From: Chryseobacterium sp. CH21
Lineage (GTDB): Bacteria; Bacteroidota; Bacteroidia; Flavobacteriales; Weeksellaceae
Assembly (NCBI RefSeq): GCF_004119445.1
Contig: NZ_QICI01000056.1
Location: forward strand, 1-41,868
Reading direction: 5' to 3'
Length of the DNA stretch: 41,868 nucleotides
In this document: positions 39,667-41,868 of the stretch, one piece after another
Layout of the letters: every line of letters begins with the position of its first letter
Numbering within the stretch: position 1 is the stretch's first letter
The notes under the pieces: generated by a model
What the model was told of the DNA's origin: nothing
Database searches by the model: none
What the model saw: the letters and a program-made list of their open reading frames with translations, nothing else
Position numbers and translations under genes: made by a program

Positions 39667-41450
39667 TTAATAATCTTCACCACTTTCATCATCATCATCT
39701 TCTTCTTCACTACTATTTTCATATTCCATAACAAATGGAACATCATCTTCTAAATCATCCCAATCGAATGGAATAGGAGGAGTTATATTTCTAGCAATAA
39801 AGTTTCTCCTAATCTGGGCATTCCTATCATAAAAAAAGACATTATAATATCTAAGTATTTTAAAAAATTCGTGATTAATAATTATGTTAACATTTGTATT
39901 GATCCATTTTTTAATTTCTATTTCATAGCAAATTAACCAATATTTAGAATATAAATTATCAGCTGTAAGTTTACTTTCTAGAATGGTAAAATCAAAATTT
40001 CTTTTGCTTATTGGTTTAGAATCAATAATATCAAGCGCTATTAAAATTGAGATCTGATCATCAGAATTTAAAACATGCTGAAGTAAACTATTATCAGCTT
40101 TGATATCAAATGATTTAAAAAACCATAATCCCCAAGCAACTTCAAATGAATGATTTAGATTTAAGTGTTCTGGGATAAGTTTATCTAATAATTGTTTAAT
40201 TTTTTTTAAATGTTTTGATTCTAAGAATGCTTTGTAGCTTAAGATTATTTTAAAAATTTTATCAATATTACTTGTGTCTAAGTGTAAGGTTTGTAGGAGA
40301 AATGATATAAATACATCAATATCATTTTTTTTACCTTAACCTTACCAAATTCAAACCTGGTTAAAGAATATGAAATAATCCAAGATGTCATTTCTTTATA
40401 ATCTTCAACTAATTTAAATATTAAAGTAAAATAATAAGTTAAATCCTGAATATTATCAATAGTTGTATCTCTAAATTGATAATTATGAATTTCAATATTC
40501 CATAAATCTGACTGAAAATGGGGTAATTGTTTGATGTTTACTTTATTTTCATTAATTTCTAACTTATATTCAAAGAATATTTTTTGTACTTTTTTAAGTA
40601 TAGTTTCTGCATCCCCAACGTTATTAGTATAGAAATAATAATCATCATAATATCTTACACATTCATAATCTGTATTTTCAATACTTTCAGCTATTTCTTT
40701 ATCAAGTCTTGAACCGAGTAATTCAGATAAAATAAATGAAGAATCAGGGCCTATTGGAAGACCTACACTTTGTTTATCATTGCAATTTCTTACTAAAGTA
40801 TCTATAGTATCGGCAATTTGATATTTTTTTGCATTTGAATCTGTTGATAAAAGGGCTGAGAATCCGTTTGGATCATCATTTTTAATTTTAAAATAGTGTT
40901 TAGAAATATCTTTTCCTAAAATACTCCAAGGTATTGAATGAGTATAAATAGATTGATAATAATTTGTAATATCAATTTTCAATTGAACTTTATAGTTATA
41001 GGATATTTCAGTAAGTTTATTTTTAAATCGACTCCAAGATTTACTTTTTGTCCTAACAGATCTTTTGCTAGTTGGATCACTTGTTAATTTACTTTCAGAA
41101 AATTGGCTAAGTGAATATACATCTTTTATAATATTCCAATTATTAACAATTCCTTCACATAACAAAAAGTAAGTTTGAGGATGTGGTATTTCAATTTTTC
41201 TTCTTGAATATATACCCTTAGCAATATTATATTCAAATAATTTAGAAACTGAATATTTAGCTAAAATAGGTTTATAACGTGATTTAGCTTGACGACCAGT
41301 TTCAGTACCAATAGGTATTTTTATATTGTTTTCAAATTGTGTCCATTTTCTTAAAATATATGGAGATTTTTTGCCAAATGTTCCTGTTTGAAATGGAGGA
41401 GGTAATTCTTTAGGAAAATAACCTTTTTCAATAATACGTGTTAGATTCAA
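39667..41450 (-). CDS. Abi/DRT-type (UG group) reverse transcriptase, frameshifted near residue 370
   Basis: The reading opens MNLTRIIEKGYFPKELPPPF, the usual start of Abi- and UG-type reverse transcriptases. Palm motifs: KID160ITNYYQSIYTHSIPWSI (catalytic Asp160 and the SIYTHSIPW block, residues 167-175, seen in AbiA/AbiK/AbiP2-like enzymes), QSVGLPIGPDSSFILSEL (227-244), and the YxDD box Y267-Y-D-D270. The frame breaks at an A8 run on the coding strand (plus-strand T8, 40325-40332) and stops after 390 residues. With one more A it continues about 220 residues (KHLKKIKQLLDKLIPEHLNL, HSFEVAWGLWFFKSFDIKAD, SKYWLICYEIEIKKWINTNV) to an acidic tail and TAA at 39667. This gives 594 residues, the normal size with a C-terminal helical-repeat domain. 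Such enzymes protect against phage. Whether the slip is real decides whether it is active. Confidence 0.82.
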
Positions 41451-41540
41451 TGTTTAATTTATATTTTAGTTTTAGACAATTATTCTCTATTAAATGTAAC
41501 TAATTATAAGTATTGCTCTCTTATGGCTTCCCGTAAACAA

Positions 41541-41568
41541 CAAAAATAAATATCACTTTAATATTCAA
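41541..41568 (-). promoter_or_regulatory. Promoter of the reverse transcriptase operon
   Basis: On the minus strand TTG (41566-41568), a 17-base spacer and TATTTTTG (41541-41548) fit the -33/-7 consensus. Start of transcription would be near 41535, leaving a leader of about 85 bases before the ATG. That is short for an embedded structured RNA as found with some DRT enzymes. Confidence 0.5.
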
Positions 41569-41617
41569 ATTCAGTATTTTCACGGAATTTCAAAGATTTC
41601 TGCACAAAAAAATCCCA

Positions 41618-41868
41618 ACTTTAGACTGCACCCAAAAGTTTAGACAAAATTAAACAATATTATTATATGAAAGAGTTCGGTACTGTACCGGACTCTTTCC
41701 TTTTAGATTAAGTCTTATCCTGTCGTTATTATAGTAATTGATATACTTCTTTATTTCTTTTTTGAGCTGATCAATGGTTTTAAATTTCTTAGTATAGAAC
41801 ATTTCAGATTTTAAAGTTCCAAAGAAGTTTTCTATTACCGCATTATCCAGGCAGTTTCCTTTGCGGGA
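41618..41868 (-). mobile_element. 3' end of an IS3-family insertion sequence, cut by the window edge
   Basis: The end beyond the transposase stop carries TGCACCCAAAAGTTTAGACA (from about 41627), of the type found in the terminal inverted repeats of IS3-family elements in this group. The other end and any target duplication lie outside. It borders the upstream region of the reverse transcriptase operon. Confidence 0.7.
41650..41868 (-). CDS. IS3-family transposase OrfB, C-terminal part
   Basis: The last 72 residues of a DDE integrase-type transposase, open at the window edge. SRKGNCLDNAVIENFFGTLK contains the third catalytic residue, the Glu in NAVIENFFG, and the IS3-family 'S..G.c.DNa..E.FF..LK.E' signature. 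The C-terminal segment QLKKEIKKYINYYNNDRIRL and GKSPVQYRTLSY is also typical. The GAAAGAGTTCGGTACTGTACCGGACTCTTTC stretch within the gene is an inverted repeat that may limit readthrough. The N-terminal part is outside the window. Confidence 0.88.
   Translation of the reverse strand, partial: SRKGNCLDNAVIENFFGTLKSEMFYTKKFKTIDQLKKEIKKYINYYNNDRIRLNLKGKSPVQYRTLSYNNIV

Noticed and set aside
41451..41617. Structured template RNA upstream of the RT, as in some DRT systems
   Set aside because: The predicted leader is only about 85 bases and shows no stable stem by eye. Not excluded, but unsupported.

Overview
The window looks like chromosomal DNA of a Chryseobacterium-like member of the Flavobacteriia (Bacteroidota). 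The base composition is AT-rich. There is a SusC/SusD pair, many small lipoproteins with an 'SC' lipobox, secreted proteins ending their signal peptides in A-Q, surface proteins starting 'VGINTTNP..LDVNG', and promoters of the TTG-N(17-23)-TAnnTTTG type. No rRNA, tRNA or CRISPR array was seen.

Layout. 0-2.3 kb: a secreted serine beta-lactamase-like hydrolase and a small lipoprotein, flanked by inverted copies of a ~110 bp intergenic repeat. 2.3-7.2 kb: SusD and SusC (the SusC start is frameshifted), preceded by a 50-residue Cys/Met-rich ORF, a palindromic operator-like site and a hairpin with two exclusive pairings. 7.3-7.7 kb: REP-like intergenic repeats. 7.7-14.0 kb: an RND efflux operon (adaptor, pump, outer-membrane channel) whose first gene is an unrecognised, frameshifted 169-residue ORF under a good promoter. 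14.2-22.3 kb: single metabolic and regulatory genes (NmrA-like oxidoreductase, AraC regulator, secreted adenosine deaminase, AlkX-type DNA glycosylase, quinone-oxidoreductase-like enzyme, alpha/beta hydrolase divergent from a LysR regulator). 22.4-26.7 kb: three paralogous small secreted proteins beside two transposase-like HTH genes and a membrane-anchored AraC regulator. 26.8-35.4 kb: a three-gene module of secreted proteins present twice in tandem. 36-38.5 kb: an SDR oxidoreductase with a clear direct-repeat operator, a paralogous AraC regulator and a lipoprotein. 38.6-41.87 kb: very AT-rich accessory DNA with a broken small gene, an unrecognised 198-residue protein, an Abi/DRT-type reverse transcriptase and the 3' end of an IS3-family element.

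Two candidates stand out as biological systems. One is the reverse transcriptase with its downstream partner, which looks like a defence operon next to an IS. Its C-terminal ~200 residues are recovered once a one-base slip in an A8 run is corrected. The other is the tandemly duplicated surface-protein module (about 190 aa, then 920-1030 aa, then 166 aa), in which the last protein and the C-terminal tail of the giant protein are strongly conserved while the body of the giant protein differs.

A caution applies to the whole window. At least five minus-strand genes are each interrupted by loss of one A in a run of A (SusC, the efflux leader gene, the HTH regulator at 25 kb, the 38.7 kb gene and the reverse transcriptase), and a sixth appears to carry one A too many. 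This pattern suggests homopolymer errors in the assembly at least as much as real mutations. All assignments come from reading motifs by eye; no database search was possible.
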